A stretch of 64,000 bases of DNA from Mikania micrantha (lineage: Eukaryota > Streptophyta > Magnoliopsida > Asterales > Asteraceae). The stretch spans positions 16,567,475 through 16,631,474 of the forward strand of contig CM018696.1 of the NCBI GenBank assembly GCA_009363875.1, given 5' to 3'. Both the position numbers and the translations under genes were made by a program. Shown piece by piece: positions 1 to 11,649 of this stretch. The stretch's first letter is position 1, and every line of letters starts with the position of its first letter. A model generated the notes under the pieces. It was given only the letters and a program-made list of their open reading frames with translations, was not told the DNA's origin and did not search any database.

Positions 1-240
1 GAACATGTTCAGCAAGAAGAACTCTTTTTGTTTTTAGAGGGTAAGCACCCTGATGAGTTTGTATACAGGGAAATTACAAGAGTAGAACTGAAGGATGGGA
101 CTACGGCCAGATACTTGTCTGAATTTTATGGGCCTGAGTCCTTCTTCGAAGGTGAACCTGAAAGAATGACTCCAGAAGAGAAGATGTTACTACTTGAAGC
201 TTATGTCCGGGAGTCTTTCAGGTTAGTATACAATCAATAG
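1..240 (+). CDS. C-terminal part of an unrecognised frame in the 3' internal region of a copia-type element
   Basis: The frame is open from base 1 and ends at TAG 238-240, so the start lies outside the window. The residues are hydrophilic and acidic, with a segment DGTTARYLSEFYGPESFF and a charged tail EPERMTPEEKMLLLEAYV. I recognise no gag, protease, RT, RNase H or integrase motif. It lies about 220 bp upstream of a polypurine tract and the 3' LTR of a copia-type element, on the same strand, so it may be the end of an extra 3' frame of that element (some copia lineages carry one) or a captured fragment. Function unknown. Confidence 0.35.
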   Translation, partial: EHVQQEELFLFLEGKHPDEFVYREITRVELKDGTTARYLSEFYGPESFFEGEPERMTPEEKMLLLEAYVRESFRLVYNQ

Positions 241-463
241 CTTCAATGAGAGGGGTTAATGCTCATAGTCCATTTCCCCAATGGAGTTCCCTCTCATATT
301 TTGACAGTTAGAGTTTTTGAAAGCTGTTGGTTATCAGGCTTATACTTTAATTGGTCATTTTGATACTGATCTCAAAGAAAAAGACATTTCTTTCTGCCTG
401 GAATAAATAAGTGAGACCTTAAATAAGTTAGAGGTTTTTGGCTGCATTGGTTCAGGGGGAGTT
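241..463 (+). other. Untranslated 3' internal region and polypurine tract of the copia-type element
   Basis: No frame of note. It ends with the polypurine tract CAGGGGGAG at 453-461, the expected primer site for plus-strand DNA synthesis, 2 bp before the LTR. Confidence 0.5.
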
Positions 464-1078
464 TGTTGGACTAAAAGAACCAATGAGCCTGATCAGAAAA
501 ATCTCTAAGTCTCACAGCATTACAACAACTGAAGAAGAACACAAAGGCTGATATTCAAATGTGCTGAAGTCACAAGATCTGAAGAGATGTACAACAGCTG
601 AAGTGTAAGTCGTCAGGTGTTGTAGTGTATAGTTAGTCTTCAGTAGTTTTCTTATTGTTTGTAAAAGTCTGGTGAGTAGTTTACTCATCAGAGGTTTTAG
701 TATTTTGTATTTCAGTAGTTTCAGTATTTGTACTTCAGTAGTTTTGTTCTTCAGTAGTTGTAGAGTTTGTCTTCAGATGTTGAAGACATTCTCAGTCGTT
801 TAGTTAATTTCAGTTGTTTTGTTTTGTCTGCTAGATGTCAACATCATGTGACATCATCAGACGTCACTGCCTTCTATATATAGGCAGTTGACATGATTGT
901 AATGTAACGAAGTTAATCAATTGAATGAGATATTCCTTTTACAGAAAACTTTCTCTCTCTATAACAAACTTGCGTTACTGTTTGATTGAACTTGTTCTTA
1001 CTTTACTTATGCTAATTCTGTGTTGAATTCCGCTGCTATACTCTACTGATTTATCAATTGAGAACATCTGATCCTACA
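464..1078 (+). repeat. 3' LTR of the copia-type element (615 bp)
   Basis: Starts TGTTGG and ends ACA (TG...CA). It lies between a polypurine tract and a sharp junction with Gypsy-1 LTR sequence. It contains several CTTCAGTAGTT-like repeats (about 640-760) and a TATA box near 874. Confidence 0.7.
874..883 (+). promoter_or_regulatory. TATA box of the copia LTR
   Basis: CTATATATAG lies about two thirds into the LTR, a usual place for the U3 promoter of a copia element. Transcription from here would run right into Gypsy-1 LTR sequence. Inferred from motif and position only. Confidence 0.45.
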
Positions 1079-2355
1079 CATGGGACTTGGCCGAAAGAGG
1101 GTTCAGTCGAATGGCTACTGGTCGAATAGGTTATGGCCGATCGAATGAGCCTTGAGTCGAATGGTGGTCGAGTGGTGACCTGGTTCGGCGAATGAGCTGG
1201 ATGGTTCGGCAAGGCCATTCGGCGAATGGGAAGGCAGTTCATTCGGTGAGCTGTGAGGTCTCATTCGGCCATACCGAATTCCATGGAGGGCAACCTTGGA
1301 GTTTCGATCAAATAGCTTGTGGGTGGGATGGATCTTGTTTATACATCATCCTAATGTGTTTTTGTGGGTTTCCTAAGGGTCGAAATGAGCTAGAACCGGT
1401 TTAAATGAAAGGCTCGAAATTAGGGTTTTCAAACCCTTAAAACGAACAAAAACACGGATTTTACCTTAAATTTGTTGGATGAACTCTTAGATCGGTTGTA
1501 CTTTCACAATCTACTAGTGATTGTGGTGATTTAGACACCAAAAACACCAAAAATGGTTGTGATTTGGATGAGTTCTTGAAGAGAGAAGATGGAGATCTTG
1601 TGAAAGTTTAGAGAGAGAAAGAGGTGAACGATGGTGAGGTTGGTGGCTGGTTGTTGTGTGGTGTAATGGCATTAAATGCCATAATAAATGGCTAGGATTT
1701 ACCCGGTTACGTTCGGGTTCGTTCGGTTTCGCGTGGTTTCGCGTAGAAACGTCATTTTCGCGTCGTTTTTGTAACGAAACGGCTCGGCTATAAAATAGAA
1801 ATCATAAAATTATTTTAGGTTGTGATTCCTAGTAAATTAACTAAATATCTTTTAATTATTTAATTTACAAAATATTTATTTAGCGTTTAAATTGAATCGC
1901 GCGGTCATCGCGCGTATTTGTTCGAATCAAATACGACGATAACTACACTTTTCAATATTGTTTTCTAATTATCGAATATCATTCAGAACGTTAAACTTTT
2001 AGATTTATTCGTACAGATCGTCACCTATACGAATAATCTGTCGGTTTAGCATTCACTTAACGATATTCGTGTTGTTTTGTCCTGTAAGGCCTCACATACG
2101 TTTATACATAATAAAATCCTAACAAATAAATCACATGATGATTCTGTGTTGCCAGATAATTATCTGACTCAAGAATCATTGTTCTGAATTGATTTCTCTG
2201 AAATGTCTGTGAATTCACTGTTTTGTTAGCATGAAATGATACTGAGGTTTGATATGAACATGAAATACACTGAATTACATGAAAATTGTACCTGATTACT
2301 GTTCACGCACTGTTACGATCACTGTTCCGGTGACGGTTCCGGCACTGATGTTACA
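1079..2355 (-). repeat. 3' LTR of Gypsy-1, partial
   Basis: Collinear with 9984-11260, with seven substitutions and no indels. In the minus direction it starts TGTAACATCAGTG at 2355, just after the polypurine tract. It is interrupted at 1079 by the copia-type LTR. Confidence 0.93.
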
Positions 2356-2356
2356 G

Positions 2357-2391
2357 TCTCCCCTTGTTAAAGAAATTTCGTCCCGAAATTT
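2357..2391 (-). promoter_or_regulatory. Polypurine tract of Gypsy-1 and conserved palindrome at the end of pol
   Basis: On the minus strand AACAAGGGGAGA (about 2357-2368) directly precedes the 3' LTR and is the expected PPT. Next to it, 2373-2391 holds the near-palindrome AAATTTCGTCCCGAAATTT, which overlaps the pol stop codon. The same palindrome lies at the same place in elements A, B and C. Confidence 0.7.
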
Positions 2392-5300
2392 AAGAATTGT
2401 TATCGGTTACGGCTTCCTCTTCAAACAGCTGGGGATACTTTAACTTCATGTGATCTTCACGTTCCCAAGTAAACTCGGGTCCGCGTCTTGAATTCCAACG
2501 AACCTTTACAATCGGAATACGGCTTCGCCTCAGTTGCTTGACTTTGCGATCCATAATCTCTAAAGGTTCTTCTATAAAATGTAACTGATCATCGACTTGA
2601 ATTTCTTCGAGTGGAATGACGAGTGATTCGTCAGCAAGGCATTTCTTTAAATTCGAGACGTGAAACACGTCATGCACACCACTGAGTTCATCTGGTAATC
2701 TCAGTCTATACGCCACAGGACCAATACGTTCGATGATTTCGAACGGTCCTACGTATCGTGGTGCTAGCTTGCCTTTTGTTCCAAAACGTACAACGCCTTT
2801 CCATGGGGATACCTTCAACATGACACGGTCTCCCACTTGGAATTCCAACGGCTTACGCCGTTTGTCAGCGTAGCTCTTTTGTCTGCTTCTTGTAGCTTGC
2901 AACCTTCTCTGAATCTGAGCTATCTTGTCAGTGGTTTCCTGAATAAGCTCTGGTCCAGTTATGCGATTATCTCCAACTTCAGTCCAACAGATCGGTGATC
3001 GACATTTCCGACCATAAAGAGCCTCGAATGGTGCACATCCGATACTGCTGTGGTAACTGTTGTTGTAGGAGAACTCAATCAGTGGCAAATAAGAATCCCA
3101 ATTCCCACCGAAATCTAAAATACAGGTCCTTAACATATCCTCTAGGGTCTGAATCGTACGTTCGCTTTGGCCGTCCGTTTGTGGATGGTAAGCTGTACTC
3201 AGATTTAACTGTGTCCCTAGAGATTTCTGTAGTCATTGCCAGAACCTTGAAGTAAATCTGCTGTCTCTATCAGAAATAATTGACAATGGCACACCATGGC
3301 GTACCACTATCTCATTGATGTACAATCTCGCCAGTTTATCCATCGTGAAAGTCTCACGCATCGGCAAGAAGTGAGCAGATTTCGTCAAACGATCAATGAT
3401 AACCCAAATCGTATCGTGACCACTGGAAGTGCGGGGTAGCTTGGTAATGAAATCCATAGCTATTTGCTCCCACTTCCAGAGCGGAATCTCAGGCTGTTCC
3501 AGTAAACCAGACGGTTTCTGGTGTTCCGCCTTTACCTTCGCACACGTTAGACATCGACCGACGTACTCGGCTATGTCTTTCTTCATTCCCGGCCACCAAT
3601 AAAATCCACGCAAGTCTTGGTACATTTTATCAGCGCCTGGATGAACAGAGTATTTTGTCTTGTGTGCTTCATCGAAGATAAGTTTTCTCAATTCGTCTAC
3701 CGCCGGGATCCATATACGATCCTGGTAGTAGATCATTCCATCAGATTTGGTCTCTAAATGTTTCTCTGCTCCGCAATCAAGTTCTTTCTTCAAGTTTCCT
3801 CTGTCAACTGATTTCTGTTGAGCTTGAATGATCCTGTCTTGTAAACTGGTCTGCACAGTCATCCCCATAGCTCTCACGCGTAAGGGTTTGACCCGTTCCT
3901 TCCGGCTCAAGGCATCAGCTACAACATTTGCCTTTCCCGGATGGTACTTAATCACACAATCATAATCATTCAGAAGTTCGACCCAACGGCGTTGTCGCAT
4001 GTTGAGCTCCTTCTGATCAAAGATGTGCTGCAGACTCTTGTGATCAGTAAATATGGTACACTTAGTGCCATATAAGTAATGTCTCCAAATCTTCAGTGCA
4101 AAAATCACTGCTCCCAGTTCAAGATCATGAGTAGTGTAATTCTTCTCATGAACTTTTAACTGTCTCGATGCATAAGCGATAACTTTGTCTCGTTGCATCA
4201 GTACGCACCCAAGTCCCTGATGGAATGCATCACAATAAACAACAAAGTCATCACATCCTTCCGGGAGTGATAGAATTAGAGCATTACATAACTTCTGCTT
4301 CAGTGTCTGAAAAGCATCTTCTTGTTTCTGTTCCCAGACAAACGGTTCACTCTTCTGAGTTAACTTAGTGAGAGGCAAGGCTATCTTAGAAAAGTTCGAG
4401 ATGAATCTTCTATAATAACCCGCCAATCCCAGAAAAGACCGTATCTCCGTGGGCGTCCTCGGAGTGTCCCAGTTCTTTATTGCTTCAATCTTGGCTGGAT
4501 CTACATGTATTCCCTCACTGTTGACTACGTGACCAAGAAACTGAACTTCTCTTAACCAAAATTCACATTTAGAGAACTTGGCATAAAGTTTCTGTTCCAT
4601 CAACAGTTCCAAGATTTTCCTGAGATGTTGTTCATGTTCTGCTTTGCTCTTGGAATAAATCAGTATGTCATCGATGAAGACGATAACGAACTGATCTAAA
4701 TACGGCTTGCACACTCGGTTCATGAGATCCATGAAAACCGCTGGTGCGTTCGTCAATCCGAAAGGCATCACTAAAAATTCGTAATGCCCGTATCTGGTTC
4801 GGAAAGCCGTCTTCGGTATGTCTTCGTCTTGAACTCTGAGCTGATGATAGCCAGACCGCAAGTCAATCTTAGAGAAGTACTGAGCTCCTTGCAGTTGGTC
4901 AAACAAATCATCAATCCTCGGCAACGGATACCGATTCTTGATTGTTAGTTTGTTCAGCTCTCTGTAATCTATACACATTCTGAACGATCCGTCCTTCTTC
5001 TTCACGAACAAGACCGGAGCTCCCCAAGGCGAGTAGCTCGGTCTAATGAATCCTTTGTCCAATAACTCCTGCAACTGGTTTGATAATTCCTGCATCTCCG
5101 AAGGTGCTAGCCGATAAGGAGATTTAGCAACAGGAGTTGCTCCAGGAACTAAGTCAATTCGGAACTCTACCGGTCGCACAGGAGGCAAACCTGGTAGGTC
5201 TTCAGGAAATACTTCTGGATACTCTCTTATTACTGGTACGTCTTGTATCTTCTTCTTGTCTTTCTCTTTTTCCACTACATGAGCCAAGAAAGCTACACAC

Positions 5301-7060
5301 TTCTTCTGTAAACACTTACGCGCCTTTATGCAGGAAATGATTTTGACACTTCGTTTTGCTTGATCCCCTCTGACTTCCAATACACGATTATCGGGCAATG
5401 GAACTCGAAGCAGCTTCTCAGAACAGACAACTTCCGCTCGGTTAGAGGAAAGCCAATCCATTCCAACAATGATGTCGAAACTACCCAACTCCATCGGCAT
5501 CCAATTGATAGAGAATGTATGACCGTTAAGTGTCAATGGGCAATTCCTGTGAACTGTACTAACTGTGATCTGTTTTCCGTTAGCTACTTCTATAATGTAA
5601 GGGGAGTCTAATTGTTCTTCTATGGAATCTAGTTGGCATGCAAAATCGGCAGAGATAAAACTCTGATCCGCACCAGTGTCAAATAGAACAGATGCATAAA
5701 AGTCATGTAAGAGAAACGTACCAGTGACCACATTTGGGTCCTGGCGTGCAGCTGGTGCTCCAATAACAAAAGCTCTTCCACGAGGAGCTTGAACTGCTTG
5801 TTGTGCCTTCTTCGGGCAGTTCTTTGCAAAGTGGCCTTGTTCGCCACAGTTGAAGCATCCACCGTTGTTCTGGTTGGCTGGTGGAGGAATAGCCAAAGCA
5901 GCATTGTTGACTGCTTGGTTAGGTGTCATCCGGCAGTGTTGGACCCAATGGCCCTTTCTTCCACACCCCGTACATTGCTTGCAAGGAGTGTTAGCAATGT
6001 GATGATACTGGCACTTAGTACACAAAGGATGTGGGCCAGTATACTGCCTCTTGGGCACATTTTGTTGTGCCACTGCTACTTGATTCAGAGGAGTAGCCAC
6101 AGGGTAATTCTTTATGAACTTCTGCTTCTTCTTTGGGTGTTGCTGATGTTGTGGCTTCTTTGAAGTCTCTTCCTTTCTCTTGCCAGTGTCTGCCTCTTTC
6201 TTCAGAACTCCAGAGGCAACCATCAGATCAGTGAGTTTTCCAGACAGCCTCACTGCAGATTCAACAGTAGTAGGGTTGGCTGAGACAACCATTCCCTGAA
6301 TGCAGGCGGGAAGTCCACCTACATATCTATCAATCCTCTTCTCCATAGTAGGTACCATGTCGGGCACCAAAGCAACTAACTCGTGGTAATGAGTAGTATA
6401 CCCCATATGATCTGCCCCTTTCATCACATGGTTGGATAGTTCAACCTCCAGTTTCTGCAGCTCATTCTTTGGGCAGAATTCGGTCCTTAGCAGAGTCTTA
6501 AAATCTTCCCATGGCATGGCCATGGCTTCTTCTCTTCCCCGGGCATTGATTTGACCATTCCACCAGGTCAGAGCCCGCTTGTTGAATGTTCCAGCAGAGT
6601 AGCGGACTTTATGGTGCTCTGGACAGCTGCAGAGGTCCAGAGTAGCCTCAATCTTTTCAATCCATTGGATTAATCCAACGGCTCCTTCAGATCCGCTAAA
6701 ACTAGGCGGCTTACATCCTACGAATGACTTGTAGGAGTAGTGTGAGGTACCACCAGTATTCCCACTGGCTTCTCCAGATGAGTTGCCAGTGTTGTTCATC
6801 TCATTACTGAGAAGGTTGAACATCTCCGGTATCGCTTCCTTCATTTGGCTGGTCATCTGACTGCTCAGTAGAGTCACCAACGCTATAGTAGTAGGATCCA
6901 GTATAGGTGTTGTTCCTGAACCTGATGCCTCGGTGATCAGTGGAGGAGGAGGTGGAGGCGGTGGAGGAGGTGGCGGTGGTGAGTCGTTTGGTGATGGCGT
7001 TGAGGAGTGTGGAGCCAAGTCTAGAGGTGGTAACGAGGGAGTCTGTCTTCGCGGCGGCAT
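2390..7060 (-). pseudogene. Gypsy-1 gag-pol polyprotein, one in-frame stop in integrase
   Basis: One frame of about 1556 codons encodes the capsid and the enzymes for reverse transcription and integration. In order: gag with a run of 13 prolines near the N-terminus, two CCHC knuckles (CTGCGRKGHWVQHC, CFNCGEQGHFAKNC; about residues 360-420), aspartic protease (LFDTGADQSF), RT with the FIDDILIYS active site near 4650-4683, RNase H (VVYCDAF), integrase zinc domain and DDE core, then a C-terminal chromodomain (about 2400-2570). ATG 7060 (MPPRRQ) is preferred over the upstream ATG at 7069. The only break is TGA at 3233-3235, between the second Asp and the Glu of the integrase triad; the frame resumes without a shift. 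One base change would explain it, so this copy is barely decayed but should lack a full integrase. Confidence 0.93.
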
Positions 7061-7215
7061 TCTGATCATAACCAAAATAATATTGGTTAGTGCAATGATC
7101 GAATGCAGAAGACATAATGCAACAAAGTCTTAACTCTTAGTTTCTCTACATGCAGGGTCCCTAGGTTATAGTCTAGGCCAAACCGTTTAATTAAATGACC
7201 TATATTTCTCTATAA

Positions 7216-7233
7216 CCATGGCTCTGATACCAA
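7216..7233 (-). promoter_or_regulatory. Primer-binding site of Gypsy-1 (initiator tRNA-Met type)
   Basis: Reads TTGGTATCAGAGCCATGG on the minus strand, complementary to the 3' end of initiator tRNA-Met. It lies two bases inside the 5' LTR end, as usual for Ty3/gypsy elements. Confidence 0.88.
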
Positions 7234-8148
7234 TCTGTCACACCCCGAGCCGGCGGGATAGGATCGGTTGTCCCGTCGGGCGGAAGGTTCCCGAGGCGCG
7301 ATATCGTGAGTGATAATCGTGATGATCAGATTGTTTACATTGCACATGATATAACTGAGAAATGCTAAATATAATAGAATTACAAAGTTAAATTACATCA
7401 GTATTGTTTATAATTTAACAATGTAAATCTACCATCAACATCATAAATTTTCTATCTTGTATTTACACAAGATATACAAAATAATTCATATAATGATGTC
7501 TTCAAAAATATGCAGGTCCAAAATACTAAGTCTTCTATCTGAAGTCCTAGTCCCAAAGGAAATAACTCCTTAGTTGACCTGTTCGTCACCTGAGAAGTCA
7601 TGCAAAAATAAAGTCAACACATGGTTGGTGAGTTCATATAGTTTAGTATTTGAAAATGATTTGGAAATGGTATGATAATGATTTGAAAATGACTTGATAA
7701 TGATTTGAAAACCTCTTTTGGTAAAGACCCTAACCTCATTAACTCCACATGTAATATCCACATCGGTATGCTTATATATAGGGAATCACGAAAGGGTCAA
7801 GCCCAGACTCTATCCCACCACATACTAATATGTATATGACACTGTTGTTAATGATAATTAGGCATTTTTACCCAACACCTCTGATTTAGATCATGATATT
7901 GAAATCTGATATGCCTTTGATTTATTGGGTTCCTCATAGATATATGATTTCCCAAAAAGACAGTGATAATAGTAAAATGTCAAATATTTAATTTATTAAT
8001 TAAATAAAACATTTAAATACAACTAAGACATGATGATTGGGTATGATTTTACTCAATCAGTTAGACTTAGTTGTTGGTGGTTGTCCCAGTTGTAACCTCT
8101 CACACGTGACCCATGTCAGGCATAACTCACAAGGAGTACACCTGAACT

Positions 8149-8274
8149 GAGCGGGATTTTAATGATTTGCCCGTTACAGCTTGACCCAATGGTCTTCTGC
8201 ATCTGAGTGGGACTTTAATGTTTTGCCCGTTACAGCCTGACCCAATGGTCTTCTGCATCTGAGTGGGACTTTAA
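8149..8274. repeat. 56-bp tandem repeat inside the Gypsy-1 LTR
   Basis: Two full units (8149-8204, 8205-8260), each with TTTGCCCGTTACAGC and CCAATGGTCTTCTGCATCT, plus a partial third to 8274. A weaker relative follows at 8351-8403. Confidence 0.8.
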
Positions 8275-9789
8275 GGATATCCTGTGATTCTTGATCTCTT
8301 GATTCTCATGATTTTGACTTTGATATTGATTTCATTTGATCGTTCATGTTATTGCCCGTATAGCCTGACTACAAGAGTCTTCTATACCTGAAAGGGACTT
8401 TATATGTGTGTTACACGTGGTCTTGATTCCATATACAACTGACATCCACCATGACTTGAACATTAATGACTTCATTAGATCATAATGATTTCATTATTAA
8501 CATGATTCACACACATTTATGATATCTGATTTCTTGAGTCTCTTGATCTTGATCTTTTGACTTTCCCGTGATTCACAATGATAATTGATTTGATATTGAT
8601 TCTTGGATCTCAGATCTCACACTGAGCTATGATTTCTTTGAATGTGATCTTTTGATTTGATCATTTGATTTCACTTTGAATTTAGATTCTTGAATTTGAG
8701 CTTGATGGACTAAGGGTTGATTTAGAGTTTAAATTTAAGGTATTACTCATGAGAGTACTTAAATTTTATTTGATAACTTGATCTGTTTAATAATTTCCTA
8801 GACAGGAGTCTAGGAGTATCAATAAACATATATATATGTAACAACATATAATAAATAAAAGCATTTAAATAAACAGTTTATATAAAACAGTTTACGCATG
8901 CTTCTCAGCCCCGCGTTTAAAACAAAAATGTTTAGAAAAAGGGGCAATGAACTCACCTGTGTTGCTTCGTATAGAATTACCACAAAATGCACGCTCGTAT
9001 TTGTAGCTTATGTATCTTCAATTCCTGAGTTGTTTTAAAAGAATTCGCATACGATAAGTATATAAAATAAACGTCGACTAGGGTTTTGGTCTCGGTGTGC
9101 AACTAAGTGTCCTAGCTTACTAATGTATTTCTATGATTCTTATAATCAATCTAACATATTACCCGTAACTAACCCCTTTATCCCCCATTATTATCACATC
9201 ACCTTTGTTAAATTATTTTTAAGATCATTCATTTCAAGTTAAACTTTAGTTAGAAATTTATAATTTATTTCTTTAATTAAAAAGCATAATTAATTTAAGA
9301 AAGGTGTAATTAAACATGATGGGCTCAATCTAAGCCCATTGGGCCACCCTTGGGCCCAGTATTAGGCTTTGATCTTTAAATGATTTCCTTGTTTGATCTT
9401 TGATAAACTAAGCCTAGACGATTTAATTAAAACATCTAAGTTAGATCCATGTGATTATTGATTTTATCTATGGTTTGAGAGTTAATAATTAAATCAACCC
9501 CTTAACCTTTAGCTTATCGTTTCGATTCACATGATCCTATAGAAATCTCAAGTGTTTCAAATTAACATACTAAATATTAACAACTCATGTTGAGTTAGTG
9601 TGTTTCGAGAATAACAATTCCATTTGTTTCCTCTAATTTGGTTTACATGAATGAAACCCTATTATGGTCCCCATGCATGCATACACTCTCATCATATTCC
9701 CATGTATGCACCCATGTATTCGATCACTCCCGCGCATGAATTCATGGGGTCCAAACCTTAGTCAACCCTCGTCTTCGCGACTGAACCAT

Positions 9790-10190
9790 CCTGATCATCA
9801 AAGGATGGTTGGCCCGAATGGCTGTAGCCGAGAGAGAGGTAGGACCGAACCAATGCTTAGGTCGAATGGGACATGGCAAATCGGGGTTACTGTCGAATAG
9901 GTCTTGGTTCACTCGAATGGAGCTAGGCCGAAAGACTACCAGCGAAAGAGAAGGTCGAATGGGTCTTTGCCGAATGTGGGCCGCATGGGACTTGGCCGAA
10001 AGAGGGTTCAGTCGAATGGCTACTGGTTGAATAGGTTATGGCCAATTGAATGAGCCTTGAGTCGAATGGTGGTCGAGTGGTGACCTGGTTCGGCGAATGA
10101 GCTGGATGGTTCGGCAAGGCCATTCGGCGAATGGGAAGGCAGTTCATTCGGTGAGCTGTGAGGTCTCATTCGGCCATACCGAATTCCATG
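9790..10190. repeat. GTCGAATGG/GGCCGAA-rich degenerate repeat zone in the Gypsy-1 LTR
   Basis: Short motifs GTCGAATGG, TTGGCCGAA and TTCGGCGAATG recur every 15-30 bp in varied order. The same kind of zone, on the other strand, lies in solo LTR G (about 31690-32100), which supports common descent of the two LTRs. Confidence 0.6.
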
Positions 10191-11260
10191 GAGGGAAACC
10201 TTGGAGTTTCGATCAAATAGCTTGTGGGTGGGATGGATCTTGTTTATACATCATCCTAAGGTGTTTTTGTGGGTTTCCTAAGGGTCGAAATGAGCTAGAA
10301 CCGGTTTAAATGAAAGGCTCGAAATTAGGGTTTTCAAACCCTTAAAACGAACAAAAACACGGATTTTACCTTAAATCTGTTGGATGAACTCTTAGATCGG
10401 TTGTACTTTCACAATCTACTAGTGATTGTGGTGATTTAGACACCAAAAACACCAAAAATGGTTGTGATTTGGATGAGTTCTTGAAGAGAGAAGATGGAGA
10501 TCTTGTGAAAGTTTAGAGAGAGAAAGAGGTGAACGATGGTGAGGTTGGTGGCTGGTTGTTGTGTGGTGTAATGGCATTAAATGCCATAATAAATGGCTAG
10601 GATTTACCCGGTTACGTTCGGGTTCGTTCGGTTTCGCGTGGTTTCGCGTAGAAACGTCATTTTCGCGTCGTTTTTGTAACGAAACGGCTCGGCTATAAAA
10701 TAGAAATCATAAAATTATTTTAGGTTGTGATTCCTAGTAAATTAACTAAATATCTTTTAATTATTTAATTTACAAAATATTTATTTAGCGTTTAAATTGA
10801 ATCGCGCGGTCATCGCGCGTATTTGTTCGAATCAAATACGACGATAACTACACTTTTCAATATTGTTTTCTAATTATCGAATATCATTCAGAACGTTAAA
10901 CTTTTAGATTTATTCGTACAGATCGTCACCTATACGAATAATCTGTCGGTTTAGCATTCACTTAACGATATTCGTGTTGTTTTGTCCTGTAAGGCCTCAC
11001 ATACGTTTATACATAATAAAATCCTAACAAATAAATCACATGATGATTCTGTGTTGTCAGATAATTATCTGACTCAAGAATCATTGTTCTGAATTGATTT
11101 CTCTGAAATGTCTGTGAATTCACTGTTTTGTTAGCATGAAATGATACTGAGGTTTGATATGAACATGAAATACACTGAATTACATGAAAATTGTACCTGA
11201 TTACTGTTCACGCACTGTTACGATCACTGTTCCGGTGACGGTTCCGGCACTGATGTTACA

Positions 11261-11649
11261 TATCCCCATTCGATTAATTTATAATAATCTCTCAAAATGT
11301 GTCGATACAAGTTCACTGTTTCAGATAAATTCATAATGTATAAAAGTTTCAATTCTATAATAATTTAAGGTTTTTTAAGTGTCGTTTTTGATAAAAGATC
11401 CTTTTTAATTTTTAAAAATCATTATTGTTGTAAAAGATGTTAAGGAAAAAAAACAAACAAAATGTAACTAAAATATCAGGTCGTTGAAAAAATTTGAGTT
11501 ACAAAACCTGAAAGTGTATTTAATATAGGTAAAAATACACTGTATGTAACCCGACGGTTTTGACCAATATTTATGCCAATAAAAAGTAAAAATATATAAG
11601 AGTTAATCCCACCGAAAATATTGACGAACTCTATTTTGATTAGTATTTA
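11261..11649. other. AT-rich intergenic sequence, partly duplicated at about 11990-12200
   Basis: No gene seen. The stretch about 11505-11649 (AAAAATACAC, TATGTAACC, AGTAAAAATATAT, ATTTTGATTAGTATTTA) is a diverged copy of about 12005-12190. The unit looks like an old local duplication. Confidence 0.5.

Larger units (their letters stand above)
1..1078 (+). mobile_element. 3' end of a Ty1/copia-type LTR retrotransposon
   Basis: Internal sequence leads to a polypurine tract (CAGGGGGAG, 453-461), followed by an LTR that starts TGTTGG at 464 and ends CA at 1077-1078. The next bases, CATGG (1079-1083), begin the LTR of Gypsy-1. The uninterrupted second LTR of Gypsy-1 has the same CATGG at 9984-9988, so this element inserted into the left LTR of Gypsy-1. 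Its other end and the matching target duplication lie left of the window. The assignment to copia rests on the PPT-LTR junction style and LTR size; no copia pol is visible here. Confidence 0.65.
1079..11260 (-). mobile_element. Gypsy-1: young Ty3/gypsy chromovirus (Tekay/Del-like)
   Basis: Minus-strand element with 5' LTR 7236-11260, primer-binding site 7216-7233, gag-pol 2390-7060, polypurine tract near 2357-2365 and 3' LTR ending at 2355. The 3' LTR is cut at 1079 by the copia insertion and continues outside the window. The two LTRs align over 1277 bp without gaps (1079-2355 against 9984-11260), and I counted seven substitutions, about 0.55%, which marks a recent insertion. The chromodomain at the end of pol and the very long LTR suit the Tekay/Del clade. 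The base run after the right LTR is TATCC (11261-11265); its partner is out of view. Confidence 0.92.
7236..11260 (-). repeat. 5' LTR of Gypsy-1 (4025 bp)
   Basis: Minus orientation: starts TGTAACATCAGTG at 11260 and ends GGGTGTGACA at 7236. It is very long for an LTR. No believable gene lies inside; the short frames in it are chance. It contains a 56-bp tandem repeat (8149-8274) and a zone rich in GTCGAATGG and GGCCGAA motifs (about 9790-10190). Solo LTR G (30968-34815) is a diverged relative in the opposite orientation. Confidence 0.92.

Noticed and set aside
6933..7133. Gly-rich plus-strand frame
   Set aside because: Antisense of the poly-proline tract at the gag N-terminus of Gypsy-1.
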